Assembly (NCBI GenBank): GCA_028285305.1
Contig: JANQPV010000044.1
Span: 248,001-312,000, forward strand
Reading direction: 5' to 3'
From: Alphaproteobacteria bacterium
Lineage (GTDB): Bacteria; Pseudomonadota; Alphaproteobacteria; SMXP01
Length of the DNA stretch: 64,000 nucleotides
Part shown: positions 32,378 to 40,971 of the stretch, piece after piece
How positions within the stretch are numbered: the stretch's first letter is position 1
How the letters are laid out: every line of letters starts with the position of its first letter
Position numbers and translations under genes: made by a program
The notes under the pieces: generated by a model
Databases searched by the model: none
The model's input: only the letters and a program-made list of their open reading frames with translations
What the model was told of the DNA's origin: nothing

Positions 32378-34942
32378 ATGAAGGCTCATTCCGCTCGATC
32401 GTTGAAGCAGCCGCGCCTTCCCGGTGTCATATCCAATTGGTTCGCCGGACGGGGGTGGTCTCCCCGGAAGCACCAGCTGGAGCTTCTCGCAACCGTGCAC
32501 TCCGGCCAGTCTGCTTTGTTGATCGCGCCGACCGGTGGTGGAAAGACGCTCGCCGGCTTTCTGCCCACCTTGGTAGACTTGGCTGAACGGCCAGTGCGAA
32601 AACCAGGCGAAGCCGCGGCCCGGCTGCATACGCTTTACATCTCTCCGCTCAAAGCCTTGGCGGTCGATGTCGCGCGCAATGTGGAAGCGCCGGTGTCCGA
32701 GATGGGCCTTCCGATGAGCGTTGAAACACGCACGGGTGATACGCCCGGTCACAAGCGGCAGCGTCAGAGGCGATCTCCGCCGGACGTGCTTATGACAACA
32801 CCGGAGCAATTGTCGCTTCTGCTGGCTTACAAGGATTCTCGGCGCTTCTTCAGTTCACTGAGGTATATCATTTTGGACGAGCTTCATGCGCTGGTGAACA
32901 CGAAGCGCGGCGAGCTCTTGTCTTTGGCGCTGGCGCGAGTTTCGCGCTATGCGCCCGATGTTCGGCGTATCGGCTTGTCGGCGACAGTTGCCGACCCGGA
33001 GCCGCTTCGACGCTATCTGGTACCCCAACGCCCGCTTCATCAGGCTGATGTCACGCAAAATCGATTGGCGGCCCTTGTCCGGGGAGAACCCGGAGCGATG
33101 CCCAAAGTCTCGGTTCTTGCCTCGGAGGCGCACATTCCCTGGTCAGGACACTCGGCGCGCCATGCAGCGGCCGAGGTATATGAAGTCATCAAAGAGGCAA
33201 GAATTTCTCTTGTGTTCGTGAATACGCGTTCGCAGGCGGAAATGATGTTCCAAGAGCTTTGGCATCTGAATGCGGACAATCTGCCAATTGCCCTGCATCA
33301 TGGATCCTTATCGGTTGAACAGCGGCGAAGGGTCGAGTCCGCCATGACGTCTGGGTCCCTGCGGGCCGTCGTGTGCACATCGACCTTGGACCTGGGCATC
33401 GATTGGGGGGAGGTCGATCTCGTGATTCAGATCGGCGCGCCAAAAGGCGCAAGCCGACTAACTCAGAGGATCGGCCGGGCCAATCACCGGCTGGACGAGC
33501 CCAGCCAAGCGCTTTTGGTGCCGGCAAACCGCTTTGAAGTCTTGGAATGCAAGGCCGCGCGCGATGCGTGCTCAGAGGGGGCTCTTGATGGGGATCCGCC
33601 GCGAACGGGGGGCCTTGACGTTTTGGCTCAACATGTTTGGGGCATGGCCTGCGGAGAGCCTTTTGATGAAGATGAGCTCTATAACGAGGTGGCTTCTGCA
33701 GGTCCTTATACAAATCTCTCCCGGGAGGATTTCGATCGGGTCGTCGCCTTTGTTGCGACAGGCGGTTACGCCCTTGATCGGTACGACAAGTACAAGCGCA
33801 TCCGAAAAAACAAAGAGGGCAAGTATATCGTCTCTAACCCGACGATTGCGCAACAATATCGGTTGAATGTGGGGACCATCGTAGAAGCGCCCATGCTCAT
33901 CGTCAGATTGGTTCGCTCCGTCCAGGGACGACGTAGGGCCGGCCGGGGCGGCCGCAAGCTCGGCGAAATTGAAGAGTGGTTCATCGAGCAGTTGTTGCCT
34001 GGCGATACGTTCTTGTTCGCGGGGTTCATCTTGCGTTTTGAGGCGATGTACGAGAATGAAGCCTTGGTCACGCGCGCCCCTGACACGGACCCGAAGATCC
34101 CCAGCTATCAAGGAGGGAAGTTTCCCCTTTCGACGTATTTGGCGGACCGGGTACGGTCGATGCTTGCAAAGCCAGCCACGTGGAAGCAATTGCCTGGCCC
34201 GGTCCAAGAGTGGCTGTCCATACAGCGGCTGCGCTCCATTCTGCCCAAATCCAATCAGCTCCTTGTAGAAACCTTTCCGCGAGCAGATAAATATTACATG
34301 GTTTGCTATCCCTTTGATGGCCGGTTGGCGCATCAATCGCTTGGCATGTTGCTTACGCGGCGGCTTGACCGCATGCGCATGCGCCCCATCGGATTTGTTG
34401 CTAGCGAATATGCGCTTTCGATATGGGGATTGCGGGATATGTCGAAGCTCAACCTTGATGCGTTGTTCGATGAAGATATGATGGGGGACGATCTGGAATC
34501 CTGGCTTGCAGAGTCGAACCTTTTGAAGCGTACCTTTCGCAATTGCGCCATCATCGCGGGTCTGATCGAGCGGCGTTATCCGGGTCAAGAAAAAACCGGC
34601 CGTCAGGTCACGTTTTCATCGGATCTGATCTATGACGTCCTGCGGGAACATGAGCCGGATCATATTCTGTTGAAGGCGACCCAACACGATGCCGCGACCG
34701 GCCTCCTTGATATTGCCCGTCTTGGGGGGCTGCTTCGGCGCATCAAGGGGAATATTGTGAAAAGTCACCTGACGCGGGTGTCGCCTCTGGCCGTGCCAGT
34801 TATGTTGGAGATCGGCAGAGAATCTGTGCATGGTGAGATTAGTGAGATCATTCTGCGCGAGTCGGCGGAGTCTCTCATTGAAGAAGCGACACGATTAGAT
34901 GAGCCCGGTGAGACAGGAATCGCTAGACAGAGGGACATTTGA
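32378..34942 (+). CDS. Ligase-associated Lhr-Core DExH-box helicase
   Basis: 854 aa from the ATG at 32378. Superfamily-2 motifs in order: A-P-T-G-G-G-K-T (motif I), T-T-P-E-Q (Ic), L-D-E-L-H-A-L (II, DELH), G-L-S-A-T-V-A (III), C-T-S-T-L-D-L-G-I-D-W-G (V), and Q-R-I-G-R-A-N-H-R (VI), followed by the winged-helix and Lhr-core beta-barrel regions. This is a 3'-5' RNA:DNA-unwinding translocase in the characterised relatives. AGGAAG lies just before the ATG; a TTG at 32321 is an alternative. Its end overlaps pdeM by 44 nt. Confidence 0.93.
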   Translation: MKAHSARSLKQPRLPGVISNWFAGRGWSPRKHQLELLATVHSGQSALLIAPTGGGKTLAGFLPTLVDLAERPVRKPGEAAARLHTLYISPLKALAVDVARNVEAPVSEMGLPMSVETRTGDTPGHKRQRQRRSPPDVLMTTPEQLSLLLAYKDSRRFFSSLRYIILDELHALVNTKRGELLSLALARVSRYAPDVRRIGLSATVADPEPLRRYLVPQRPLHQADVTQNRLAALVRGEPGAMPKVSVLASEAHIPWSGHSARHAAAEVYEVIKEARISLVFVNTRSQAEMMFQELWHLNADNLPIALHHGSLSVEQRRRVESAMTSGSLRAVVCTSTLDLGIDWGEVDLVIQIGAPKGASRLTQRIGRANHRLDEPSQALLVPANRFEVLECKAARDACSEGALDGDPPRTGGLDVLAQHVWGMACGEPFDEDELYNEVASAGPYTNLSREDFDRVVAFVATGGYALDRYDKYKRIRKNKEGKYIVSNPTIAQQYRLNVGTIVEAPMLIVRLVRSVQGRRRAGRGGRKLGEIEEWFIEQLLPGDTFLFAGFILRFEAMYENEALVTRAPDTDPKIPSYQGGKFPLSTYLADRVRSMLAKPATWKQLPGPVQEWLSIQRLRSILPKSNQLLVETFPRADKYYMVCYPFDGRLAHQSLGMLLTRRLDRMRMRPIGFVASEYALSIWGLRDMSKLNLDALFDEDMMGDDLESWLAESNLLKRTFRNCAIIAGLIERRYPGQEKTGRQVTFSSDLIYDVLREHEPDHILLKATQHDAATGLLDIARLGGLLRRIKGNIVKSHLTRVSPLAVPVMLEIGRESVHGEISEIILRESAESLIEEATRLDEPGETGIARQRDI

Positions 34943-35627
34943 CCAACCGACTTTGGTGGCCAGCGGGGAGGCGTTCTATCCGGATCCTATGGGCGGCCTT
35001 TATTGGCCGGCGCGAAAGACGTTGATCGTTTCCGACCTTCACTTCGAGAAGGGGTCGTCGTTTGCGCGCAGAGGCGTTGTCTTACCGCCCTACGATACCC
35101 GCAAAACCATCAGTCTGGTTCAGCAGCTCTGCATGCGTTGGCAACCGGAATGCGTAATTGCGCTCGGCGATAGTTTCCATGACGCCGATGCGAGTGCGCG
35201 CATGGGAGAAGAGGAAGCCCAAGGCCTTATGGCGCTGACACGCGTGTATGATTGGATCTGGATTTGCGGAAACCATGATCCTTTGCCGCCGACCGAATTT
35301 GGAGGCAGTGTCGCGGAGAGTGTGAAGCTGGGAGACTTTGTCTTTTGTCACGAGCCCTCTCCCTTGCGATTGTTGAGCCCGAGCGAAGTGTCTGGGCATT
35401 TCCATCCGTGTGCGAAAGTCCGGACCGGCGGCCGATCCGTTCGGCGCCGGTGCTTCGCCACCGATGGCCGGCGTATCATTATGCCGGCTCTCGGTGCTTA
35501 TACAGGAGGGTTCAATGTGCTTGATCCTGCCTATGTGGATATCCTCGGTACGTCCTTTACAGCCTGGATGATGGGAGCGCGCAGTGTATACCCTGTGCGG
35601 TCAGATCGGCTCGTGCCCGACGCCTAA
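34899..35627 (+). CDS. pdeM: Ligase-associated DNA metallophosphoesterase PdeM
   Basis: 242 aa. Motifs V-S-D-L-H-F-E-K-G near 44-52, A-L-G-D-S-F-H near 89-95, C-G-N-H-D-P near 122-127, F-C-H-E-P, and S-G-H-F-H-P: the complete calcineurin-like metal set in the MPE form found in the ligase cluster. It starts 44 nt inside the end of the helicase gene, so the pair is co-translated. Convergent with the TIGR02186 gene 3 nt away. Confidence 0.93.
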   Translation: MSPVRQESLDRGTFDQPTLVASGEAFYPDPMGGLYWPARKTLIVSDLHFEKGSSFARRGVVLPPYDTRKTISLVQQLCMRWQPECVIALGDSFHDADASARMGEEEAQGLMALTRVYDWIWICGNHDPLPPTEFGGSVAESVKLGDFVFCHEPSPLRLLSPSEVSGHFHPCAKVRTGGRSVRRRCFATDGRRIIMPALGAYTGGFNVLDPAYVDILGTSFTAWMMGARSVYPVRSDRLVPDA

Positions 35628-35630
35628 AGA

Positions 35631-36422
35631 TCAGTCTCTCCGGAAGACCATTGATGCCGCCCAGCCGGCGAGCAATGCAATCAGAACCGCGCCAAGCCCG
35701 TAAAAGAACGGGTGATCATAAGCGAATTCGTAGACCGATCGGCCGATGCCGGTCTTGTTGATATAAAAGGGTTTGCTTTGGACACTGAGGATATTTGCTC
35801 CACGTAGCAGGAAGACTTCGGTGGCATAGGCGCCAACCGGAACGTGGGCAGGTATGGTGATCTCGGTTCGAAAGAGGGTCTCATCCAAAAGGGTAATCGA
35901 ACCGAACTCCTCAAAATAGAGTTTGTCCTTTTTCTTCTGCCGGATAACCGCTTGACGAAACGCTTCTAGGTCCTCTGGAGAGATCTCTCCTCCTTCGGCT
36001 TGCATGCGCAGGTTCTGAGCCCCAATTTCGTTCTGTTTGAACAATCGCTTATAGGCCTCATCTTCATAAACCTTGTAACTCGAGACATAGTAATAGGAGG
36101 GCGCCCCGATGATAACTTGGGACCGGGTATTGGCCCATACGCCTGCTACTCGCGACTTTTGGCGCACGACCAACGGGCGTTTGGGACCGCGGATCACGAC
36201 CACGATATTGAGTTCGCCTTGGATGTTGTCATCGGAGATCAAGGATTCCGCGGTGCGATCAATAGCGCCAAACAGCACGAGCTTTTGGCCAGTAAAGCTC
36301 GAATTGATCGCAATCACATTTTCCGAAATGTCGGTCACGAAATTCTGCGCATTTGCGCCGCCAGCCGCAACACACACCGCGAAAACTCCAACGACAACCG
36401 ACGCGAGGATGCTACGGACCAC
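35631..36422 (-). CDS. TIGR02186 family exported protein, partner of TauE
   Basis: 263 aa. Begins with a cleavable signal (V-V-R-S-I-L-A-S-V-V-V-G-V-F-A-V to A-N-A-Q) and ends with one membrane anchor (F-Y-G-L-G-A-V-L-I-A-L-L-A-G-W) followed by F-R-R-D, so most of it is periplasmic. The start is GTG at 36422, two bases after the TauE stop, with GGAG inside the end of that gene; the longer frame is not plausible. The TIGR02186-TauE pair is widespread in alphaproteobacteria and linked by context to sulfite/sulfonate export. Confidence 0.88.
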   Translation of the reverse strand: MVRSILASVVVGVFAVCVAAGGANAQNFVTDISENVIAINSSFTGQKLVLFGAIDRTAESLISDDNIQGELNIVVVIRGPKRPLVVRQKSRVAGVWANTRSQVIIGAPSYYYVSSYKVYEDEAYKRLFKQNEIGAQNLRMQAEGGEISPEDLEAFRQAVIRQKKKDKLYFEEFGSITLLDETLFRTEITIPAHVPVGAYATEVFLLRGANILSVQSKPFYINKTGIGRSVYEFAYDHPFFYGLGAVLIALLAGWAASMVFRRD

Positions 36423-36423
36423 T

Positions 36424-37347
36424 CTACTTCTCCAGAAAGTCGCTGATAGAAAAGAGATCTGCAGGCGGTGCGACCAGTTCAAACGCAAGTCTTGCACACA
36501 CAGCCAGAACAAGAAGCGCAAGGAGCGCCCTTAGGTCCTCGCCTTTGAGATTCTGACCGGCCCGGGCGCCGAATTGGGCACCAACGACGCCCCCCAGCAA
36601 CAGCAGTAAGGCCAAAACAAAGTCCACGGTCTGGTTCGTGACCGCATGCATGACGGTTGTGAACGCCGTCACAAAAATGATCTGAAACAGCGATGTACCG
36701 ACGACAACGTTGGTTGGCATGCGGAGTAGGTAGATCATCGCTGGGACCATGATGAAGCCGCCTCCGACGCCCATGATCGCCGCCAAGACACCCACAAAGA
36801 ATCCAAGGGCGATGACGGGAATGGCGCTGATATATAGACGAGAGCGGGGGAACCTCATCCGCAGCGGCAGGCCGTGGACCCAGTTGTGTTGTCCCGGCTT
36901 TCGCCTGCGCGGTTGTATGCCTTGGCGGGCGAGCCGTCTGGAACGAAGAGCTTCGTTCAGCATCATCGAGCCGATGATGCCTAAGAAGATGACGTAGGAG
37001 AGAGAGATGACCAAATCGATCTGGCCGAGCGAGCGTAAGATTCGAAATAACCATACGCCGATTGCCGCTCCCCAAATGCCGCCGACCAGAAGCATTGTGC
37101 CCATCTTGAAATCGACGGACCGCCGGCGCCATTGGGCCATGACACCGGAAACGGAGGAGGCCACGATTTGATTGGCTTCTGAAGCGACCGCCACCGCCGG
37201 CGGGATTCCTGTGAATATGAGCAGCGGCGTCATCAGGAATCCTCCGCCGACGCCGAACATCCCCGACAAAAAGCCAACTGCTCCGCCAAGACTCAGAAAC
37301 AAAAAAACATTTACCGAAAGTTCCGCAATCGGAAGATAAACATTCAT
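36424..37347 (-). CDS. TauE/SafE (TSUP) family anion exporter
   Basis: 307 aa with about eight helices and the two TSUP repeats: G-M-F-G-V-G-G-G-F-L-M-T-P-L near 29-42 and A-I-M-G-V-G-G-G-F-I-M-V-P near 191-203. The central cytoplasmic loop (R-S-R-R-L-A-R-Q-G-I-Q-P-R-R-R-K-P) is strongly basic. Family members carry sulfite, sulfonates or sulfoacetate. ATG at 37347; its stop is followed immediately by the GTG of its partner protein. Confidence 0.9.
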   Translation of the reverse strand: MNVYLPIAELSVNVFLFLSLGGAVGFLSGMFGVGGGFLMTPLLIFTGIPPAVAVASEANQIVASSVSGVMAQWRRRSVDFKMGTMLLVGGIWGAAIGVWLFRILRSLGQIDLVISLSYVIFLGIIGSMMLNEALRSRRLARQGIQPRRRKPGQHNWVHGLPLRMRFPRSRLYISAIPVIALGFFVGVLAAIMGVGGGFIMVPAMIYLLRMPTNVVVGTSLFQIIFVTAFTTVMHAVTNQTVDFVLALLLLLGGVVGAQFGARAGQNLKGEDLRALLALLVLAVCARLAFELVAPPADLFSISDFLEK

Positions 37348-37463
37348 ACCTGGGAGCACTCGCAATCCATCTGAGTAGATGAAAAATAGAGTAGCGTTTT
37401 TGTCAAGTCGCGGCGGAGAAGAATTCGTTTAAATCGAAAGATGGGTGAATCAAATGAACGGGA

Positions 37464-39884
37464 TTAGAAGAAGCGGTCAAAATTGGAAGATTGGTCGATG
37501 GCCACGGGTTCCCAACTATCTACCATTGTCCCAGCCTGCTCCAAGGCGACGGGATCTAATTCCTGCGTGACGGCTTCGAGCTGCTCTTGCGCGGCCTGGT
37601 CCCCTTTGCGCGCCGCGACGTCGAACCACTTGTACGCCTCCACGTAATCTTGCTCTACACCGAAGCCGCGTTTGAGCAAGATTCCCAGGTTATACTGAGA
37701 ATCCGTTAGGTCGAGATCAGCTGCTTTGCCAAACCATTGAGCCGCGATGGCATAATCTTGGGGAACGCCTTTTCCTTCTGCGTAAAGAACAGCCAAATTA
37801 TGCATGGCCTTACGGTTTCCTGACAGCGCAGCCTTTTCATACCAAAATTTGGAGAGGCTATAGTCTTGGCTTACGCCGACGCCTTGTTCATAGAGTGCCC
37901 CTAGGCGATATTGAGCTGGAGCCGAACCCGTGGCAGCCGCTTGCGTAATGAGATCCGCGCCGCGCACTTCGTCTCGTTGAACTCCTGATCCGCTTAGAAA
38001 TTTTATCCCCAAAAATAGCTGGGCATTTTCATCGCCGGCCTGTGCGCGCTCTTCCAATCGCGCAATTGACGTTCCGGTAAGAATATTTGGAGGCAATGGG
38101 TTGGTGCTTGCCTCAGTGCTTGCTTGTTGCGGCCCTATTGCTTCGGGCACAATTGTCGATCCGTTTGGAACTGGGTTCTCGGACACTACCGGCGGGGGAT
38201 CCGATTGAGTTACGTCGGGTGGTGTCGGTTGACGGCTTTCTGCGACTTGGATCTGTTCACTGAGATTGGGCGGTGCGCTTCCATCGGAGGATGGATCAGC
38301 AGATTGCAAGATGGGGGGTAGTTGGTCCGCTTCTGCTCCAAGCGGCATGTCTGGGATGGGCTGGTTGCGCCCCGCCAGTACAAAATATCCGGCGGCGGCA
38401 AGGGCGAGGAAGGACGCGCCGACAATTCCCAGTGTCGAAGCGCGGAATTCGGACAATACATTTGGTCGTGGGCGTCCTGGTTGAGGATACTTGTCTTCGT
38501 TGATTTCGTAGTCGGAGTCCGTTCGTCCCTGTAAAAACGATTCCAAAATCCGGGCTTCCTTTGCGTCTCGCTCTGCTTCTTTGCCGTCAAGATTTGAGAA
38601 AGCGGGCGCGTCGGGCCTCAGGTTCGGGTTGCTCTTTTCCAAAAACTGCGGAGGGCCAAAGGAAGAAGCTGGGTCGTCACGAACGTCGAAGCTCCCGGGG
38701 CGGGGCATTTCGCCGATTTCAGATCGCAACGGCTCGTCGGGCGCCAATTCAGCCTTGTGTTCCTCGACAATCGAAGAGGGGTCACGTAAGTCCGGCGGGT
38801 CCTCCGGCAAGGACGGAAAAGTGTCCTGGCGGTCCAACTCCGATTGGGTCATCCCAGCTCCGTCCGTTGCGAACGGGTCGAAGACTTCGGGCGATCCCGC
38901 CAATTCATCGTTCGGCGCGGCGACATCGTGATTGAGGGGGCCCAACGGATCCACGCCATTATGACTTTGCCGATGCTCTAGTCCATTCACCCGGTCGTCA
39001 AGCTCGGTGACGATCTCGGCTATTGTATCAATCTTATGGCCGGTGGACGCTTCAAAGCGTTGGAAATGTGTCGCCAGATGCTCGACAATCCCACCTATTT
39101 TTTGAACGGATTGCTGGTTTTTTTCTAAGCCTTCCGTGCGGTTGTCCAATCTCGTGAGTGCTTTTTCGACTGCCAGCAGTCCTCCGACCATGTATGTTTC
39201 GGAGCGCTCAACCTGGTCGGCGATGTCTTCGATTCGTTCGGTCCAATGACTGTCGGATCCAGAGGTAAGATCGTCTTCGATCCTCTCGAGCCGTTCGGCA
39301 ATTTCGCTCATCATTGATCTCGCCGAAGCAAATGCGCCGGCCTGCGGGTCGGCGGCCTCCGAATACAGCAGATCATCATCGTCGGTGTCAGAAAGAGTTG
39401 GATCGGGTGCGTATGCTTGTTCTGAGCTCATAAGATCATTCGTGTCATCATAGCGAGCAAGGTCGTTTAACGCGGATCTAAGTGCGGAAACTTCTTGCTC
39501 TTGAATACGTTGCACGTCCTCATTCGGCGCGCCGGATTCGGCAATTGGAGACTCAAACTCAGAAAGACTGTCTACAGAGGAAGCTTCATCAGATGTTCCG
39601 TGAGGATCGGACCAGGTCTCAGGGAGGTCACTTGGGTCGTCCTTGTCGGACGAATAGGCCATGATCTCGTCTTCGGCGTAGCGCTGCGCCAGTTCTCGTT
39701 GGCCGCCTTGATTCTTCTCAATGAGCAGGTCCGACAGCTCACTCGAATCCGTATCCGCTTCAAGAATTAAATGGTTCAGATACTGACCGAGGGACATTCC
39801 TGCACGCTCTGCGGCTTCCTTCGCAGCACGCCGCGTTTCGGGTTCCAACTTTTTAGCTTTTGTCGCCAACGTATTTCCAGACAC
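37464..39884 (-). CDS. Large Sel1-repeat inner-membrane protein, PodJ-like
   Basis: 806 aa. An N-terminal short helical segment (K-L-E-P-E-T-R-R-A-A-K-E-A-A-E-R near 12-27) resembles a ribbon-helix-helix/polar-localisation motif. A very acidic, coiled-coil cytoplasmic part follows (to about 480), then one membrane helix at about 483-503, then a periplasmic Pro/Ser-rich linker and four Sel1 repeats (about 630-780: A-Q-Y-R-L-G-A-L-Y-E-Q-G-x-G-V). This is the layout of PodJ-type polar organisers in Caulobacter and rhizobia. Start is GTG at 39884, with only a weak ribosome site. Confidence 0.8.
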   Translation of the reverse strand: MSGNTLATKAKKLEPETRRAAKEAAERAGMSLGQYLNHLILEADTDSSELSDLLIEKNQGGQRELAQRYAEDEIMAYSSDKDDPSDLPETWSDPHGTSDEASSVDSLSEFESPIAESGAPNEDVQRIQEQEVSALRSALNDLARYDDTNDLMSSEQAYAPDPTLSDTDDDDLLYSEAADPQAGAFASARSMMSEIAERLERIEDDLTSGSDSHWTERIEDIADQVERSETYMVGGLLAVEKALTRLDNRTEGLEKNQQSVQKIGGIVEHLATHFQRFEASTGHKIDTIAEIVTELDDRVNGLEHRQSHNGVDPLGPLNHDVAAPNDELAGSPEVFDPFATDGAGMTQSELDRQDTFPSLPEDPPDLRDPSSIVEEHKAELAPDEPLRSEIGEMPRPGSFDVRDDPASSFGPPQFLEKSNPNLRPDAPAFSNLDGKEAERDAKEARILESFLQGRTDSDYEINEDKYPQPGRPRPNVLSEFRASTLGIVGASFLALAAAGYFVLAGRNQPIPDMPLGAEADQLPPILQSADPSSDGSAPPNLSEQIQVAESRQPTPPDVTQSDPPPVVSENPVPNGSTIVPEAIGPQQASTEASTNPLPPNILTGTSIARLEERAQAGDENAQLFLGIKFLSGSGVQRDEVRGADLITQAAATGSAPAQYRLGALYEQGVGVSQDYSLSKFWYEKAALSGNRKAMHNLAVLYAEGKGVPQDYAIAAQWFGKAADLDLTDSQYNLGILLKRGFGVEQDYVEAYKWFDVAARKGDQAAQEQLEAVTQELDPVALEQAGTMVDSWEPVAIDQSSNFDRFF

Positions 39885-40449
39885 ACTCTTTGCCGAAGAG
39901 GCAGAAAAGCCCCGTGCGAATCTGATCCGAAAACGCTACCTACACTTCCCGAGGAAGTAAAGAAATCGTTAAGCGGTCCGAGCAGATGGTCGGTGCACCA
40001 ATCAGGATGTGCCTAATCCGATTACGGACAGACAGAATTTGTGGGTCTGCGGGTCTATTTTCTTGACATATGTCGAATCAGTTTTGCCTTCCAGAGAACT
40101 CAAGCAATCTGCTGCACATCACTTGTCTTGAAACTCGGTGCGCGGATTGTTCAGCGGCCCAAAAAATCGCGGGAGGGCGTTTTTGAAGTTTGGATGAAGC
40201 GGCGCTGGACGAGACGCTAGAGGCTGCTTTGGCCGCGCAGGTTTCTCGGCTGGCCGTTAATCGCTCTCCGTTTTGTTCGTTTTTGCGCGTGATCAAGTAG
40301 GCAATAGGCGGGGGACTCAATTGGATTCCAGATGCGGCCGGGGCGGGTGAGCACTGGTCATCATATCAGTCCGATCAATAGCTCCGACAAGTTGGTCCCT
40401 TTTTCGGGCGATTAGCGCGTTTAGACGACTTCTGAGAATAGGCTGGCAC
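39885..40449. other. 565 nt intergenic region upstream of the Sel1 and MerR genes
   Basis: No gene supported. Contains ACTTCC-CGA-GGAAGT (39944-39958), a 6 bp stem close to the Sel1 start, and TTGACATATGTCGAA (40063-40077) with a perfect GACATATGTC centre. The short minus-strand frame at 40078-40320 has no start signal or family resemblance. Promoter of the Sel1 gene is probably near the first hairpin. Confidence 0.45.
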
Positions 40450-40477
40450 TTGACGTTTACGTAAGCGTCAATTAAAT
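40450..40477 (+). promoter_or_regulatory. MerR-type operator/promoter of the beta-oxidation operon
   Basis: A 22 bp near-perfect palindrome (40450-40471): TTGACG, one base, TTACGTAA, one base, CGTCAA, with only the T/G pair out of symmetry. TTGACG doubles as the -35, and TTAAAT (40472-40477) is a plausible -10 with 16 bp spacing. A dyad filling the -35/-10 spacer is the normal position for a MerR-family regulator, and the next gene encodes one. Confidence 0.78.
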
Positions 40478-40490
40478 GACAGGGGTAGCT

Positions 40491-40961
40491 ATGACGACAA
40501 AGCCGACTTTCACGATTTCCGAGCTGGCTCAGGAATTTGGCGTTACCACGCGAACGATCCGCTTTTATGAGGCCAAAGGGCTCCTCAACCCAGCACGCGA
40601 CGGACGGACCCGACGGTTTTCTTCCGGTGATAGGGTTCGTTTATCTCTGATTTTGCGTGGAAAACGTGTTGGGTTTTCGCTCGACGAAATTGGTGAACTG
40701 CTCAATCTCTATAAGCTCGATGATGGGAACGCGACCCAGCTGCGAGTGGCGCTCGACCGCTTTCAAAAGCGAATCGAGGTCCTCCAGCAACAGCGCGAAG
40801 ACATTGATGCGGCGATCGCAGAGCTTGAAGTGGGCTGTGTTCAGGTCCGGGAGATGCTGAACGCTCACCAAGACGAACAGCCACACACGCCGACGGTGGC
40901 GCCGTCTGCAGCCGGGTATGGCGGCCCGCTTTCGACTGCTCGACCTGAAAGCTCAACTTAG
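40491..40961 (+). CDS. liuR: MerR-family regulator, LiuR-like
   Basis: 156 aa. MerR HTH begins F-T-I-S-E-L-A-Q-E-F-G-V-T-T-R-T-I-R-F-Y-E near 7-27, followed by wing F-S-S-G-D-R-V-R-L and I-L-R-G-K-R-V-G-F-S-L-D-E-I. A coiled coil (about 85-125) forms the dimer. This is very close in pattern to LiuR, the regulator of branched-chain amino acid and fatty-acid breakdown in proteobacteria. ATG at 40491 has AGGGG just upstream. It is the first gene of the operon and sits behind its own probable operator. Confidence 0.85.
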   Translation: MTTKPTFTISELAQEFGVTTRTIRFYEAKGLLNPARDGRTRRFSSGDRVRLSLILRGKRVGFSLDEIGELLNLYKLDDGNATQLRVALDRFQKRIEVLQQQREDIDAAIAELEVGCVQVREMLNAHQDEQPHTPTVAPSAAGYGGPLSTARPESST

Positions 40962-40971
40962 CGAGGATAAA

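Noticed and set aside
33572-34588. 338-codon minus-strand frame opposite the Lhr-like helicase
   Set aside because: Antisense shadow inside a gene with a complete set of helicase motifs.
40078-40320. 80-codon minus-strand frame in the gap before the MerR gene
   Set aside because: No ribosome site, low-complexity Ser/Ala-rich product, no family resemblance.
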